Positions 1 through 8,557 of a stretch of 26,303 nt of DNA are shown here, piece by piece; the stretch's first letter is position 1; each line of letters begins with the position of its first letter. Source of the stretch: a virus. The notes beneath the pieces are model-generated. The model did no database searches, had not been told where the DNA came from, and was given only the letters and a program-made list of their open reading frames with translations. A program made the position numbers and the translations under genes. The stretch covers positions 1 to 26,303 of the IMG/VR virus record IMGVR_UViG_3300044995_000049. One strand, written 5' to 3'.

Positions 1-150
1 TACAAGAATAGTCAAAAGAGTATCTAACCAATTTTTTTCAAGCCAATAAGTAATAGAAAAATCTTTTTTCTTAGAACTAGCTTGGTATTTAATAAAGGCA
101 TTGATTACTATTGCCAAAATTGATAAAGTTATACAAGTAGGTGTAAACAT
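1..150 (-). CDS. Partial small membrane protein, holin candidate
   Basis: The gene starts at the ATG at 148-150 and runs off the window edge, so only its first 50 residues are visible. Residues about 5-20 are hydrophobic (CITLSILAIVINAFI). A basic stretch with SSKKK follows, and a second hydrophobic segment begins near residue 42 (DTLLTILV). This looks like a small protein with two or more membrane segments. It lies directly downstream of the endolysin gene with an 19-base gap, a usual place for a holin. The holin role is inferred from topology and position, since holins share little sequence. The true length and the number of membrane spans cannot be judged from the window. Confidence 0.55.
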   Translation of the reverse strand, partial: MFTPTCITLSILAIVINAFIKYQASSKKKDFSITYWLEKNWLDTLLTILV

Positions 151-169
151 ATTATTTGTTTTTTAGTTA

Positions 170-634
170 TTAATCTTTTACTTCAAAGTGCATCCAATCA
201 TAATTCTTTTCTCTACCAAGAGATATAAAACCATGTTTATAAAAAATATCAATCATTGGTTTATATTCTGGTCTTGCAAATTTAGCAGTTTTACTTGTAG
301 CTTTTAAGGGGTTATTAGCAGGGTCCAAATCGATAGCAATACCCCAAGCGTGTTTAGACCAATCAGTACCTCCTCGTTGTGCTCTAAAATTAAAACAGCC
401 ACCAAATAAATCAATACCAAGTCTTTGTATTTCAGGGAGACCGTAGTATGCAAGAATATCTTTAAAAATAGCAGTTAATTTATCAGAAACTAATTTATGA
501 CAACGAATCTTAGTTATTGTTTGTTTAGTGTCCCAAGCAATACGCATAGGATAAGGTAAATTAATAGTAACTAAGTAACTTCCTCTTTCGTCAGGAATAC
601 CATATTTTTCTATAGCTTTTTTAGTTGTTAACAT
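170..634 (-). CDS. Endolysin, M15-family (VanY/D-Ala-D-Ala carboxypeptidase-like) peptidase
   Basis: This 154-aa protein is predicted to be a zinc peptidase that cuts the peptide cross-links of host peptidoglycan for lysis. The M15 motifs are visible: [13 protein letters not shown] places the zinc ligands at H95 and D102, and the C-terminal DWMHFE supplies the third ligand, H149. The upstream [12 protein letters not shown] (about 78-89) also matches the family. There is no signal peptide, so release would depend on a holin, and membrane proteins are encoded on both sides. The length is normal for a single-domain M15 endolysin without a cell-wall-binding domain. The ATG follows an A/T-rich leader with no Shine-Dalgarno sequence. 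Confidence 0.85.
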   Translation of the reverse strand: MLTTKKAIEKYGIPDERGSYLVTINLPYPMRIAWDTKQTITKIRCHKLVSDKLTAIFKDILAYYGLPEIQRLGIDLFGGCFNFRAQRGGTDWSKHAWGIAIDLDPANNPLKATSKTAKFARPEYKPMIDIFYKHGFISLGREKNYDWMHFEVKD

Positions 635-646
635 AAATTATAAAAA

Positions 647-1009
647 TTAATTTATTTTTTTAAGAATTGTCTTTTGTTCGTATGATATATTCAATAGAAG
701 ACTATACATTTCTTTTTGTGTTTCCTCAATAGAGTTAACTTTATCTTTCAAGTTTTTAAAATCTACTTCTGTAATCCCCTCTTTAACGGATAATTTATAT
801 AGTTTTTCAGCATGCTCAATAGTTACTTTCTCTAATCGTTTCTGGTCGTCAGATAATTTTTCAATAGAAGCAGAAGTCTTATAGTAGAAACTGAAACCTG
901 TTATTAAAGCTACTAATATACCACTAACAACAGAACCTACAACTGTCTTTATCAGGTGTGTCTGCAAACTTTGCATTGATAATTCTTCTTTTATTTTTGT
1001 TACTTCCAT
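647..1009 (-). CDS. Membrane-anchored coiled-coil protein in the lysis module
   Basis: This 120-aa protein has a short N-terminal arm, one clear transmembrane segment at about residues 22-44 (VVGSVVSGILVALITGF), and a long charged heptad-like helix from about 48 to 115. That layout predicts an N-terminal membrane anchor with a C-terminal coiled coil. It lies between the last fibre gene and the endolysin, so a role in lysis (holin or spanin-like) is reasonable. The order of segments is the reverse of XhlA-type proteins, which carry the membrane segment at the C-terminus. A virion or tail role cannot be excluded. The gene starts 21 bases after the fibre gene ends. Confidence 0.6.
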   Translation of the reverse strand: MEVTKIKEELSMQSLQTHLIKTVVGSVVSGILVALITGFSFYYKTSASIEKLSDDQKRLEKVTIEHAEKLYKLSVKEGITEVDFKNLKDKVNSIEETQKEMYSLLLNISYEQKTILKKIN

Positions 1010-1030
1010 GTTCCAAATATAGTGAAAAAA

Positions 1031-3529
1031 TTAAAAAATCATATACTCATAAGAAAATTGCCATACAAAAGGGTCAGCCTCACCAAAAAATCTTATATTT
1101 AAAACGTCATCAGGAGCATTATCAGAAGTACCTACTATCTGTGGTTGAATAGAAAGATTATAACCATCAGAAGTAAATACATCTGTTTGATTCCAACTAA
1201 ATGAAGAACCATTCCAAAGAACGTGAACAAATATTAACTTGCATACAGAAACACTACTACTTTGACTTTGCACTTTACCATGAGCTGTTATTCTCAAAAA
1301 AGCAGAGCCTCTATTTCCTTGAACCATTTTAGTATGGTCAAATAACCTTACAGTAATATTCGTACTTGCAGGTACACGTACAGATTTTATTTTTCTCCTA
1401 TTTAAACCTATTATACCGTCCGAATTACTAATATATTGTTCAACAAAACCATCCATACCACCTAAAAAAGCAAAAAGTTCTGAATTTGTACTAGAACCAA
1501 CCTTAAATACAGCAACTTTGCTATCTATTGTTACAAAGTCGTTTTCAACAATTATACTAGAATAATCTGCGTCTTGGAACTTTATATTTAAGTAATTATC
1601 AGCAAAAGTAAGTGTTGTTTTTCCATTAGAAGATACTATCTTATTATCACTATTAATTACTAAATCTGGGTATAAGGATGTGTTAGGATTTATTTTAGCG
1701 ACCAAGTTATTATTCACATCATATTCCCACAAATCATTAATAAAAGTACCTATTTGAGCAAAAGTAATTTGTGTAGTTCCTAAAATAATTGGTGATACAT
1801 TTACAGCATAAACAAAATTTGCTTCTGTACCACCTTCCCTAACTCTATAAGTAGCGGCGAGTAATTTAGAAGAAGTATTTGAGTCGTCAGCACGCCTTAA
1901 AACCCATGAAGATGTTGGACTACCAACATCTTCTACAACATAACAACCGTTATTAACCCTATTTGCACCGACTTCATTTTTTACTAATATTCTATCACCT
2001 ACCTGTAGTGTTACACCATCAATAGCCGGTAATCCTACACCATTAGCATCAGTAAGAACTTGGTTTCCTCCTGATACAATATAGGGAGGTAAAGCAGTTG
2101 TAGTAGATACTCTAACAGAATGTTTCCAAGAAAGTCCTTGAGCAATACTATCTACATAGTCTTTAGTTGCAGCGTGTAATCCATTAATAGGAGGACCTAC
2201 TAAAGACAAATAACCTGTCATAGTATCTCCTGACTTATTAACTTTACTATTTATTTGTGTTTGTGCATTTGCTGATAAACCACTTATAAAAAGTAGCTCC
2301 GAAGTAGTAACACTACTACTAACTAATCGTTTTAAATTATCAAATACAGCCACCCTTTCAGCAGTTGCAGAATTAATATATAAATTACTAGTAGCTTGAC
2401 CGATAGATATATTGTTAGACCCCGTAGTACCTATATTTATAGCATTACTAGCAATTATATTTACGTTAGAACTTCCATTAGTACTAACAGTATTACCAAC
2501 TATACTTAATACTGTGGCAGTTATAGTAGTGTTTCTATCATTACGTCCTATTGATATATTACCATTATTAAATGTAGTGCCTATATTCAATGTTCCACCA
2601 TCAAATATAGCTGTACTATCATGTCTTACTTCAACTGTAGAACCTGTAAAATCAATACGTTTTGAAGAACCGTTATTTACGAGGAACTTACTAGAATTAA
2701 TAATAAAACCTGTTATCGTATTAAGATTGTATATAAAACTATTAGCAGAAGCAGTAAATGAACCTGTAGTAATATCAATAGCTACATTATGATTAATATT
2801 TAAAATAGTAGGGTTTAATCTAATACGTTTATTAGCGTCAGTTAAATAAAACTCTACTTCGTTACTTACTCTGAATAGCGTGTTAAAAGAAGTAGTTATC
2901 TGAACGTAATTGTCAGCATTAATAGCGATATTAGATGTGTGGTAAATATTAATACTACTAGGGCTAATATCAATAAGAGAGCCTCCTATATTATTTAAGC
3001 GAATATTATTTGTAGTAATCTTTAACCACGTTTCATTAGATGCTATACTACCTCCATTAGTAGAAACTACAAAACTCTCGTTACCTAAAGTACCAAAGTT
3101 TACTCTTATCTTATCAACGTCCCAAGAAGAAAGTGAACTACCTGAAACGACACGTATGCAAGAAGTATTGTTATCAATAGCAAGCAAACCATCTACAATA
3201 GTTGTGGTATTAGAAGCCACAGGTATATACCCAGCAGTTAAACCACTTCCGTTTACACTAATACCTTCTGCATCTTGCCAAGTACCGTCATCACGTAAAA
3301 ATTGTCCGGTAGGTACATCTTTTCTAATAAAAGAAATATCAACTTTACCATTATTATCAATAGACAAGTAACCATTAGGCTGGTTTCTGTGAGTTTGAAT
3401 ATTTAAGTAACTATCATTAAAATCGGATAAAAGAGGGCGTAAAATATTAGCAGTAATATATCTATTACCGTTGGATATAATACTTGTATTAATATCAGAT
3501 AATAACTGCGATTTATCTTTTTGCGACAT
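1031..3529 (-). CDS. Tail fibre / receptor-binding protein with KDYVD module
   Basis: This 832-aa protein is rich in Asn, Ser, Thr, Ile and Val, as expected for a beta-helical or beta-prism fibre. Residues 1-45 form an N-terminal module that also occurs in the other fibre protein of this window (INT at 13-15, NGxR at 20-23, D36, D39). A long repetitive middle follows with many short strands. Next come the common phage-fibre segments SGLSANAQTQINSKV and SGDTMTGYLSL, and then ATKDYVDSIAQGLSWK (about residue 450) opening a module of roughly 130 residues that includes GVTLQVGDRILVKNE. The C-terminal 200 residues have no recognised family and are the likely host-contact part. It is followed at once by the lysis genes. 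The fibre class is well supported; the receptor is unknown. Confidence 0.8.
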   Translation of the reverse strand: MSQKDKSQLLSDINTSIISNGNRYITANILRPLLSDFNDSYLNIQTHRNQPNGYLSIDNNGKVDISFIRKDVPTGQFLRDDGTWQDAEGISVNGSGLTAGYIPVASNTTTIVDGLLAIDNNTSCIRVVSGSSLSSWDVDKIRVNFGTLGNESFVVSTNGGSIASNETWLKITTNNIRLNNIGGSLIDISPSSINIYHTSNIAINADNYVQITTSFNTLFRVSNEVEFYLTDANKRIRLNPTILNINHNVAIDITTGSFTASANSFIYNLNTITGFIINSSKFLVNNGSSKRIDFTGSTVEVRHDSTAIFDGGTLNIGTTFNNGNISIGRNDRNTTITATVLSIVGNTVSTNGSSNVNIIASNAINIGTTGSNNISIGQATSNLYINSATAERVAVFDNLKRLVSSSVTTSELLFISGLSANAQTQINSKVNKSGDTMTGYLSLVGPPINGLHAATKDYVDSIAQGLSWKHSVRVSTTTALPPYIVSGGNQVLTDANGVGLPAIDGVTLQVGDRILVKNEVGANRVNNGCYVVEDVGSPTSSWVLRRADDSNTSSKLLAATYRVREGGTEANFVYAVNVSPIILGTTQITFAQIGTFINDLWEYDVNNNLVAKINPNTSLYPDLVINSDNKIVSSNGKTTLTFADNYLNIKFQDADYSSIIVENDFVTIDSKVAVFKVGSSTNSELFAFLGGMDGFVEQYISNSDGIIGLNRRKIKSVRVPASTNITVRLFDHTKMVQGNRGSAFLRITAHGKVQSQSSSVSVCKLIFVHVLWNGSSFSWNQTDVFTSDGYNLSIQPQIVGTSDNAPDDVLNIRFFGEADPFVWQFSYEYMIF

Positions 3530-3538
3530 TAAAAAATG

Positions 3539-3721
3539 TTATTTAATTTTTACTTCATTGTTTATTATTTCAACTTCTAAAGCAAATATAGCTTCATAAT
3601 CTAATTCACCTTCTTCTGTACGAGGTAAAATATTTTCATCTATATCAAAAACCTCGTTTTTACAATTATCTTTTAAATCACCTATTGCTACTATTTTATT
3701 ATTGATTATTTGTACTTTCAT
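3539..3721 (-). CDS. Small acidic protein between the two fibre genes
   Basis: This 60-aa protein is not recognised. It is acidic and opens and closes with similar short strands (VQIINNKIVAI near the N-terminus, VEIINNEVKIK at the C-terminus), suggesting a small beta-rich fold. It lies between the two large fibre genes with gaps of 9 and 14 bases, so it is co-transcribed with them. Small proteins in this position are sometimes fibre accessory or XkdX-like proteins, but no diagnostic motif is present. The ATG is preceded by an A-rich leader. Confidence 0.6.
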   Translation of the reverse strand: MKVQIINNKIVAIGDLKDNCKNEVFDIDENILPRTEEGELDYEAIFALEVEIINNEVKIK

Positions 3722-3735
3722 AACATTTTAATTTT

Positions 3736-6351
3736 TTATCTAAAATCATATCTAAATATTTGTCGAACCGTTCCAGCTCCAGAAGACCCAATATAAAAAT
3801 AATATTCAAGTTGTTTATTAAAGTATCTAAATTGAGAAAGCGTAGTGTTTGGTATATTAATAGGTACAGATTCACCTGTTAAAACATTGACAAAATGAGC
3901 AACACCCAATATGTTATTATTAGACACAAACAAAGCCCAGTCAGGGTTACTTGAATCATATAAAACTTGCCAAGCATTATTGGGTGTAGGCATCACATTA
4001 CCTATTCTAAATTTAAGAGTTGGCGATCCGTTTGATGGGTTTATTTCAAAAACACCCATTCCAGTTACATTCTGACCAAGAAGGACATAAGTTTTTCCAT
4101 CACTTGCATAAATAGGACTGTTGATGTTTGCATTAGAAGTTAAAATTGGTACATTATACGTACCAATCAATGTGTATGTATTAATATTATACACTCTAAA
4201 ACTATTACCAGCATTTGTACTTGTACATATAAACCCGTTTACTTCATCAAACCACCAAACCATATATGTAAATCCTGATGATGTAGTTTGATTTATTAAC
4301 AACGTTGTTGTAAAAGTAATGGGATTTATTTCATATAGCCTAAAAAAAGAAACTGTTGATTGTGCTGTTGCATAATATAGTTTATTATCTCTAACTATAT
4401 ATCCTCCAGATATAGTACCACTATATGTACTTGTAAATGTTTCAATAATAGTATTAGTAACAGCATTTATTCTTGTTATAGTTAAAGTACCAGCTACGTT
4501 ATCATTTATAGCCCAATATTCATTATTAATATAAACCACTCTCATTACATCATGTCCACAGTTAATATTAGTTATAGTTGAATATATTTCATTAGCATTA
4601 GGTCTTGTAAATATTAATACATTATCACTAGTTGATCCACCAGCTATCACATATTTATCGTTTATTCCATCGTATAACCAATTTTGTAGTCCTAAAAAAC
4701 CATTAGCATTAACACCACCACCACCAGAATGTGTGGTCATATACTGCAAAGAAAAAGTATTAAATGGATTTATTTTATCCACTTTCTCAGGATTAGTAAA
4801 TGGTGTTTCACCCGCATTCAATGTAAATCCGTTTCTAACCACATAAGTTCTCCAATCATTAGTCGCCGCTTGCCATATAAATTTCTGCCCTTCTGTAAAT
4901 GTGGAAGTGGGTGTCCAAGTGTGTAAAATGTTATTTGCAATAGGTTTATTAATCCATAAACCATTTTCTCTTATAAGTCCATCACCATTTGCTACGGAAG
5001 TAATAAGAACATCGGTTAGTTCCTCTAAATCGTAACCGCTTTTTATTTCTACGTGTATAATACCATCTGTTGCGTGTTGGTAAACTACTTTTCCTAACGA
5101 CACTAAGTATGCCGGAGAAACAGTAGGAGTATTAGTAATATCACCATTAGTTGATAAGTAAAGAATTGTACCCGGTGTATAAGAAGCTGTGTTAACACCT
5201 CTTAAAATACCTTCTGTTATTACATATCCGTTATCATTGTTAGCTATATCAGTAGCAGTTAGTCCAATAGTAGTGGAACTAGTAGATTTATTAGAATTAT
5301 CAGCTAAAGATATTAAAGGTCTATTACCGTTTCCACCACTAATGTAAACTACTTTACCTTTATTAATAAAACTACCTGTCTGATTACGTACACGTATAAT
5401 TGTCTGATGTCCTAATTCAATAGAAAAATTATTAACGTCTGTTTGAACACTAATAGTTTTAGTGTCATCTAACCAATAAACCTTTCCTTCTGCATGAGGA
5501 GGTGTAGGTATATTAGTTATAAAGTTTATGTAGTGAACATCATTTATAGATCCACTATTTAAAAAAATGTTCTCTAAGTCAAGATCCCGTGTATATAGAG
5601 TGTTGCTTTTAGTGGCAGTTATTCCGGAAGAAGCAATAATTACGGAGTTTATTACGCCTGCATTTATTGTACTATTACCAGAACCTATAATAACAGCTTT
5701 TTTATTAGAACTATTAGTTGATATAGAATTAGAGCTATTATTTCCTATTAATATTTCATCACCCGAAAAATTAGCTTCAATACCAATTTGTATTTTTCTA
5801 ACAGTATTAATAGTAATATCTCTTACAGAGCGTAAATTAATATCGTTGTTATAATTTGTAGAATTTGTACGAATAAGAATATCTCCATCTGATGAATATA
5901 AAGCGAGTATAGGTGTTGAAAATCCTTGTTCGTATAAAGTTATACCTTTTGTGTTTGTATAAATACCAATACGAGTATTTATATCATAACTACTTAACTC
6001 TACATAAGTACGTTCCATGTATAACTGACTCTCATTATTAAACTGACCATTATCGGTAGATAGAAGTATTGTACTTGGAGAACCATAAGCATCTAAAGAT
6101 AACTCACCACCACCATTACCAGATCTAATAACTTGCGAACCACTTATAACTATATCATGCGGACCCGTAATGTTACCAATAGCTAGTACGTCTTCTAAAG
6201 AATTACCGCTACCATTAACAAAAGATACAAGCGTATCAATGGTGTCTATTAATATACTGTTTAAGTTACCGCCCTCATTAGCTCTTACACCGTTAGCCGT
6301 TACTTGTGTGTTAATTCTATTTTTTAAAATACTAATATTAACTATCGGCAT
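3736..6351 (-). CDS. Tail fibre / receptor-binding protein with predicted beta-propeller C-terminus
   Basis: This 871-aa protein is a second large fibre. Residues 1-45 match the N-terminus of the other fibre in exact register (INT at 13-15, NGxR at 20-23, L30, L34, D36, D39). Then comes LEDVLAIGNITG, a motif common in fibres of Bacteroidota phages, and a beta-rich stalk. About residues 320-460 form a widespread phage module (KGKVVYISGGNGNRP, then PGTILYLSTNGDIT). From about residue 550 to the end, repeated blade-like units with aromatic strands and small-residue turns resemble a beta-propeller, for example VVYINNEYWAIND and VRDNKLYYATAQ. The propeller call is by eye. The likely role is host attachment, perhaps to surface glycans. 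Confidence 0.78.
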   Translation of the reverse strand: MPIVNISILKNRINTQVTANGVRANEGGNLNSILIDTIDTLVSFVNGSGNSLEDVLAIGNITGPHDIVISGSQVIRSGNGGGELSLDAYGSPSTILLSTDNGQFNNESQLYMERTYVELSSYDINTRIGIYTNTKGITLYEQGFSTPILALYSSDGDILIRTNSTNYNNDINLRSVRDITINTVRKIQIGIEANFSGDEILIGNNSSNSISTNSSNKKAVIIGSGNSTINAGVINSVIIASSGITATKSNTLYTRDLDLENIFLNSGSINDVHYINFITNIPTPPHAEGKVYWLDDTKTISVQTDVNNFSIELGHQTIIRVRNQTGSFINKGKVVYISGGNGNRPLISLADNSNKSTSSTTIGLTATDIANNDNGYVITEGILRGVNTASYTPGTILYLSTNGDITNTPTVSPAYLVSLGKVVYQHATDGIIHVEIKSGYDLEELTDVLITSVANGDGLIRENGLWINKPIANNILHTWTPTSTFTEGQKFIWQAATNDWRTYVVRNGFTLNAGETPFTNPEKVDKINPFNTFSLQYMTTHSGGGGVNANGFLGLQNWLYDGINDKYVIAGGSTSDNVLIFTRPNANEIYSTITNINCGHDVMRVVYINNEYWAINDNVAGTLTITRINAVTNTIIETFTSTYSGTISGGYIVRDNKLYYATAQSTVSFFRLYEINPITFTTTLLINQTTSSGFTYMVWWFDEVNGFICTSTNAGNSFRVYNINTYTLIGTYNVPILTSNANINSPIYASDGKTYVLLGQNVTGMGVFEINPSNGSPTLKFRIGNVMPTPNNAWQVLYDSSNPDWALFVSNNNILGVAHFVNVLTGESVPINIPNTTLSQFRYFNKQLEYYFYIGSSGAGTVRQIFRYDFR

Positions 6352-6369
6352 AGTATCTTATTTAAAAAA

Positions 6370-6798
6370 CTAATAGAAGTCATCATTAAAGTCATCATTA
6401 AAGTCGCCCACTAAGTACCAGCGAATAAGGTAGCGTTCACGTATCAATTCTCTTATAGCTGTAAAAACTTCCGGAGAATTATAGTTTATATCACTATCTA
6501 GTATATACTCACCTGTAAGTTTAGTAGTGTAAACTATTTTACCGTTAATAAAATTAGTTGGTACTTCTAATTTATTTCCGGAAATATTAATCAAAAAATC
6601 AGTTGTAAAATCAATGCCGGTAACAGAAAAAGAATGTCCGGTTAGTGTTTCGTTATGAAAACTTTTAGAATAAAATATAAAATTAGGTATCTGTAACGCA
6701 CGAATAATACTTTCTCTTGGCATTATTAAATTTCGAGAAATGAAATTAATTGCGTCCTCAAGAATAGTAATATTAGATATGGTTACAGCGTAAATCAA
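6370..6798 (-). CDS. Putative structural (neck/tail) protein of unknown family, TTG start
   Basis: This 142-aa protein sits between the neck genes and the fibre genes and is not recognised. The N-terminal 30 residues look helical and the middle is beta-rich. The extreme C-terminus carries a near-duplicated acidic tail (DFNDDFNDDFY). The reading frame begins at a TTG (6796-6798) preceded by an AAAAGAAA leader. The next in-frame ATG is about 27 residues inside and would remove an apparent helix, so the TTG start is preferred. The gene ends in TAG, one of few here. A role in connecting or decorating the tail is inferred from position only. Confidence 0.6.
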   Translation of the reverse strand: MIYAVTISNITILEDAINFISRNLIMPRESIIRALQIPNFIFYSKSFHNETLTGHSFSVTGIDFTTDFLINISGNKLEVPTNFINGKIVYTTKLTGEYILDSDINYNSPEVFTAIRELIRERYLIRWYLVGDFNDDFNDDFY

Positions 6799-6812
6799 TT
6801 TCTTTTATACTT

Positions 6813-7040
6813 TTACAACTTAGTCCAAATACCAACAACAGTATCGTTAAACACTTCTTCATAAATATTTGGGAAAGTTACTTCTTCTCCATTTAATACA
6901 ATATAATTTTTATTACCGAGTTGAAACTCTTGCTTTTGACCCGAATTATTTTTATACGTTACAGTAGGAATACTATCATTTTTAACAGCATGATCTGTTA
7001 ATTCTATTTCGTAATCCTTTTTACTTTTTTTGTTTGACAT
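6813..7040 (-). CDS. Small protein in the neck/tail block, unknown
   Basis: This 75-aa protein is not recognised. It has a lysine-rich N-terminus (SNKKSKKDYE) followed by a compact beta-rich region in which YKNNSGQKQEFQLGNKNYIVLNGEEVTFP reads as alternating strands and turns. Similar small beta domains appear among phage head-completion and decoration proteins, but there is no diagnostic motif. It lies 14 bases from both neighbours in the same operon. An A-rich leader without Shine-Dalgarno precedes the ATG. Confidence 0.6.
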   Translation of the reverse strand: MSNKKSKKDYEIELTDHAVKNDSIPTVTYKNNSGQKQEFQLGNKNYIVLNGEEVTFPNIYEEVFNDTVVGIWTKL

Positions 7041-7055
7041 AAGAGTTATTTTTAG

Positions 7056-7376
7056 TTACCATTTTACTTTATTAGCCCAATAAGCAGCAGACATTTTTCC
7101 TTTTTTAATATTTTTTGAGTGCCTCGCTTTAAAACTTTCTCTACGTTTTCTATAACTTTCAGTTTCACCATCTTTTTTAGGAGATCCTTTTACACCTTGT
7201 TGCCCAAAGCGAATAAATTTTACTAATTTACCATCCTTAGCTAAAACAGCGTGGGATTTAGTAGGGTGGTTAGGGGTAGCTTTTGGTTTATTATATCCAG
7301 AAAAAGTAACACCGCCTCTACGAAAATGAGCTTTAACAACTTTACCTTTTCTTTTATGTGATTTTACTTGAGGCAT
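7056..7376 (-). CDS. Conserved basic phage protein (SFKARH...AAYWANKVKW family)
   Basis: This 106-aa protein is strongly basic. It carries the signature of a widespread phage family: HAVLAKDGKLVKFIRFGQQG (about 43-62), then GSPKKDGE, then ESFKARHSKNIKKGKMSAAY ending in WANKVKW at the C-terminus. I recognise the pattern from many aquatic and gut phage genomes, where it is carried as a DUF and its function is not settled. Its charge and its place among neck genes suggest a virion component that contacts DNA, which is inference. The family match is confident; the function is not. Confidence 0.7.
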   Translation of the reverse strand: MPQVKSHKRKGKVVKAHFRRGGVTFSGYNKPKATPNHPTKSHAVLAKDGKLVKFIRFGQQGVKGSPKKDGETESYRKRRESFKARHSKNIKKGKMSAAYWANKVKW

Positions 7377-7420
7377 TATATATGTAATCTAATAATCAAA
7401 TATATTGTTTTTTTCATACA

Positions 7421-8035
7421 TTAAATATTTATATTATTGACAAAAATATTAAAGTTTTGTATTAAATCAAATTCTTCCGGTTCTTTTATAGCAACCATTA
7501 TTTTAGAAGTAAATTCAAAGTTAGTTTCAAACACACCATCACTTCTTTCATTTTCTGTTATAGCTACTGTGTAATTAACAACATCACCAACTTCCTCTCC
7601 ATCAGGAAGTACTATTTTATTTAATATAAAAGTACCACGAGTATTAAATTTTTTAAGTACAAAATCTAATAAAGTGTACTTGTGCATTGGGTTATTAACA
7701 AAAAATGTATAATCAAATCTAAATATTAAACGTATAGGGTCCTCAACCATAAACGCTTTAGTAGGATTACCATTGTTATCGTATGCGTGATAACCTGTAA
7801 CGTGTTGTTGAAAATTACGAGTCCATTCAGTATCTATTATAGGTGAGTAATCATAAATAGATATAAGAGGATATTGTTCTTTTGGTTTTTCCGCAAGTGT
7901 TTGAGCAGAAGCTCTAGCAAAAGTGTATGGAACAGTTAATAAACCTTCTGGAGAATTAATAGTAGCATTAGCTTGACCGTTTTCGACCAAGCACTTCATA
8001 AATTCTCCTTGTACGTTTCTTAAACTAGTTAACAT
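7421..8035 (-). CDS. Putative tail-terminator/neck protein
   Basis: This 204-aa protein has an N-terminal helix followed by a beta-rich core (YPLISIYDYSPIIDTEWTRN, then IRLIFRFDYTFFVNN), a helix (KYTLLDFVLKKF) and more strands. This mix of strands around one helix is the general shape of tail-terminator or head-tail joining proteins, and its place after connector-like genes fits. No motif is diagnostic, so the call rests on fold impression and synteny. The ATG at 8035 overlaps the last codons of the preceding gene by 7 bases, which indicates tight co-translation. Confidence 0.5.
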   Translation of the reverse strand: MLTSLRNVQGEFMKCLVENGQANATINSPEGLLTVPYTFARASAQTLAEKPKEQYPLISIYDYSPIIDTEWTRNFQQHVTGYHAYDNNGNPTKAFMVEDPIRLIFRFDYTFFVNNPMHKYTLLDFVLKKFNTRGTFILNKIVLPDGEEVGDVVNYTVAITENERSDGVFETNFEFTSKIMVAIKEPEEFDLIQNFNIFVNNINI

Positions 8036-8274
8036 TTTTTATTTTTTCTTTTTTTATACGCATCAATATCTTTTTTACTAAAATGTTTATTTACAGCATC
8101 TACCAACTCCTGATGTTTATAGGGAACACTTTTTGCCTTAAACATAGCTTCTAACTGTTTGTTAGCATAAGCTACATCTATACCACCTATATTCTTACTT
8201 TTTCTTGTTACCATTTCAGTTACTTTTTTTCCTGATTTGGTCCTCCTTGTTCTTTTAAATCTTTTTATACGCAT
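8029..8274 (-). CDS. Small basic protein in the neck block
   Basis: This 81-aa protein starts at the ATG at 8272-8274, which follows an A-rich leader. A longer reading frame reaching 8313 would overlap the previous gene and has a poorer leader. It is very basic: the first 25 residues are dominated by Lys and Arg (MRIKRFKRTRRTKSGKK), and the C-terminus is KKRKNKKC. The middle (GGIDVAYANKQLEAMFKAK) looks helical. No family is recognised. It is one of three neighbouring strongly basic small proteins, which suggests nucleic-acid contact inside the virion or during packaging. Confidence 0.6.
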   Translation of the reverse strand: MRIKRFKRTRRTKSGKKVTEMVTRKSKNIGGIDVAYANKQLEAMFKAKSVPYKHQELVDAVNKHFSKKDIDAYKKRKNKKC

Positions 8275-8285
8275 TTTTATAAATT

Positions 8286-8555
8286 TTATTTTTTTCTTTT
8301 TAACTCTTTCCAAGCCTTATGAAAAGTGCCCTCTCGCATTAGTTTTGTTTCGTAAGGAGAGTAAGCACCATTATCGGCTAATTTATCAAAATAATCGTCA
8401 TTATACAATCTATCGTAATCTTTTTTACTAAGTGAGCGGACTTTATAATTTTTAGATTTTTTCTTTTTTTCAACGATACGTATTTTACGTATATGAGCAG
8501 CTCTACCGTTTTTACTACGTCTAACTTTTACAATCCTGTATTGGTACTTTTTCAT
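8286..8555 (-). CDS. Small basic protein in the neck block
   Basis: This 89-aa protein is not recognised. It is highly basic at the N-terminus (YRIVKVRRSKNGRAAHIRK, then KKKKSKNYKVR) and has a more mixed, aromatic C-terminal half (KKDYDRLYNDDYFDKLAD). It has no membrane segment. It is separated from its neighbours by 2 and 11 bases, so it belongs to the same transcription unit as the connector genes. The charge suggests DNA or RNA binding, which is inference. Confidence 0.6.
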   Translation of the reverse strand: MKKYQYRIVKVRRSKNGRAAHIRKIRIVEKKKKSKNYKVRSLSKKDYDRLYNDDYFDKLADNGAYSPYETKLMREGTFHKAWKELKRKK

Positions 8556-8557
8556 TA

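Noticed and set aside
1014-1021. TATATTTG before the 120-aa lysis-module gene
   Set aside because: There is no -33 element, and the start would again coincide with the ATG.
2412-2792. A 126-codon plus-strand frame inside a fibre gene, with hydrophobic content
   Set aside because: It is the complement of Asn/Ile/Thr-rich fibre codons; such codons give hydrophobic antisense frames.
1031-6351. Diversity-generating retroelement targeting a fibre gene
   Set aside because: No reverse transcriptase and no near-duplicate template/variable repeat pair was seen in the window.
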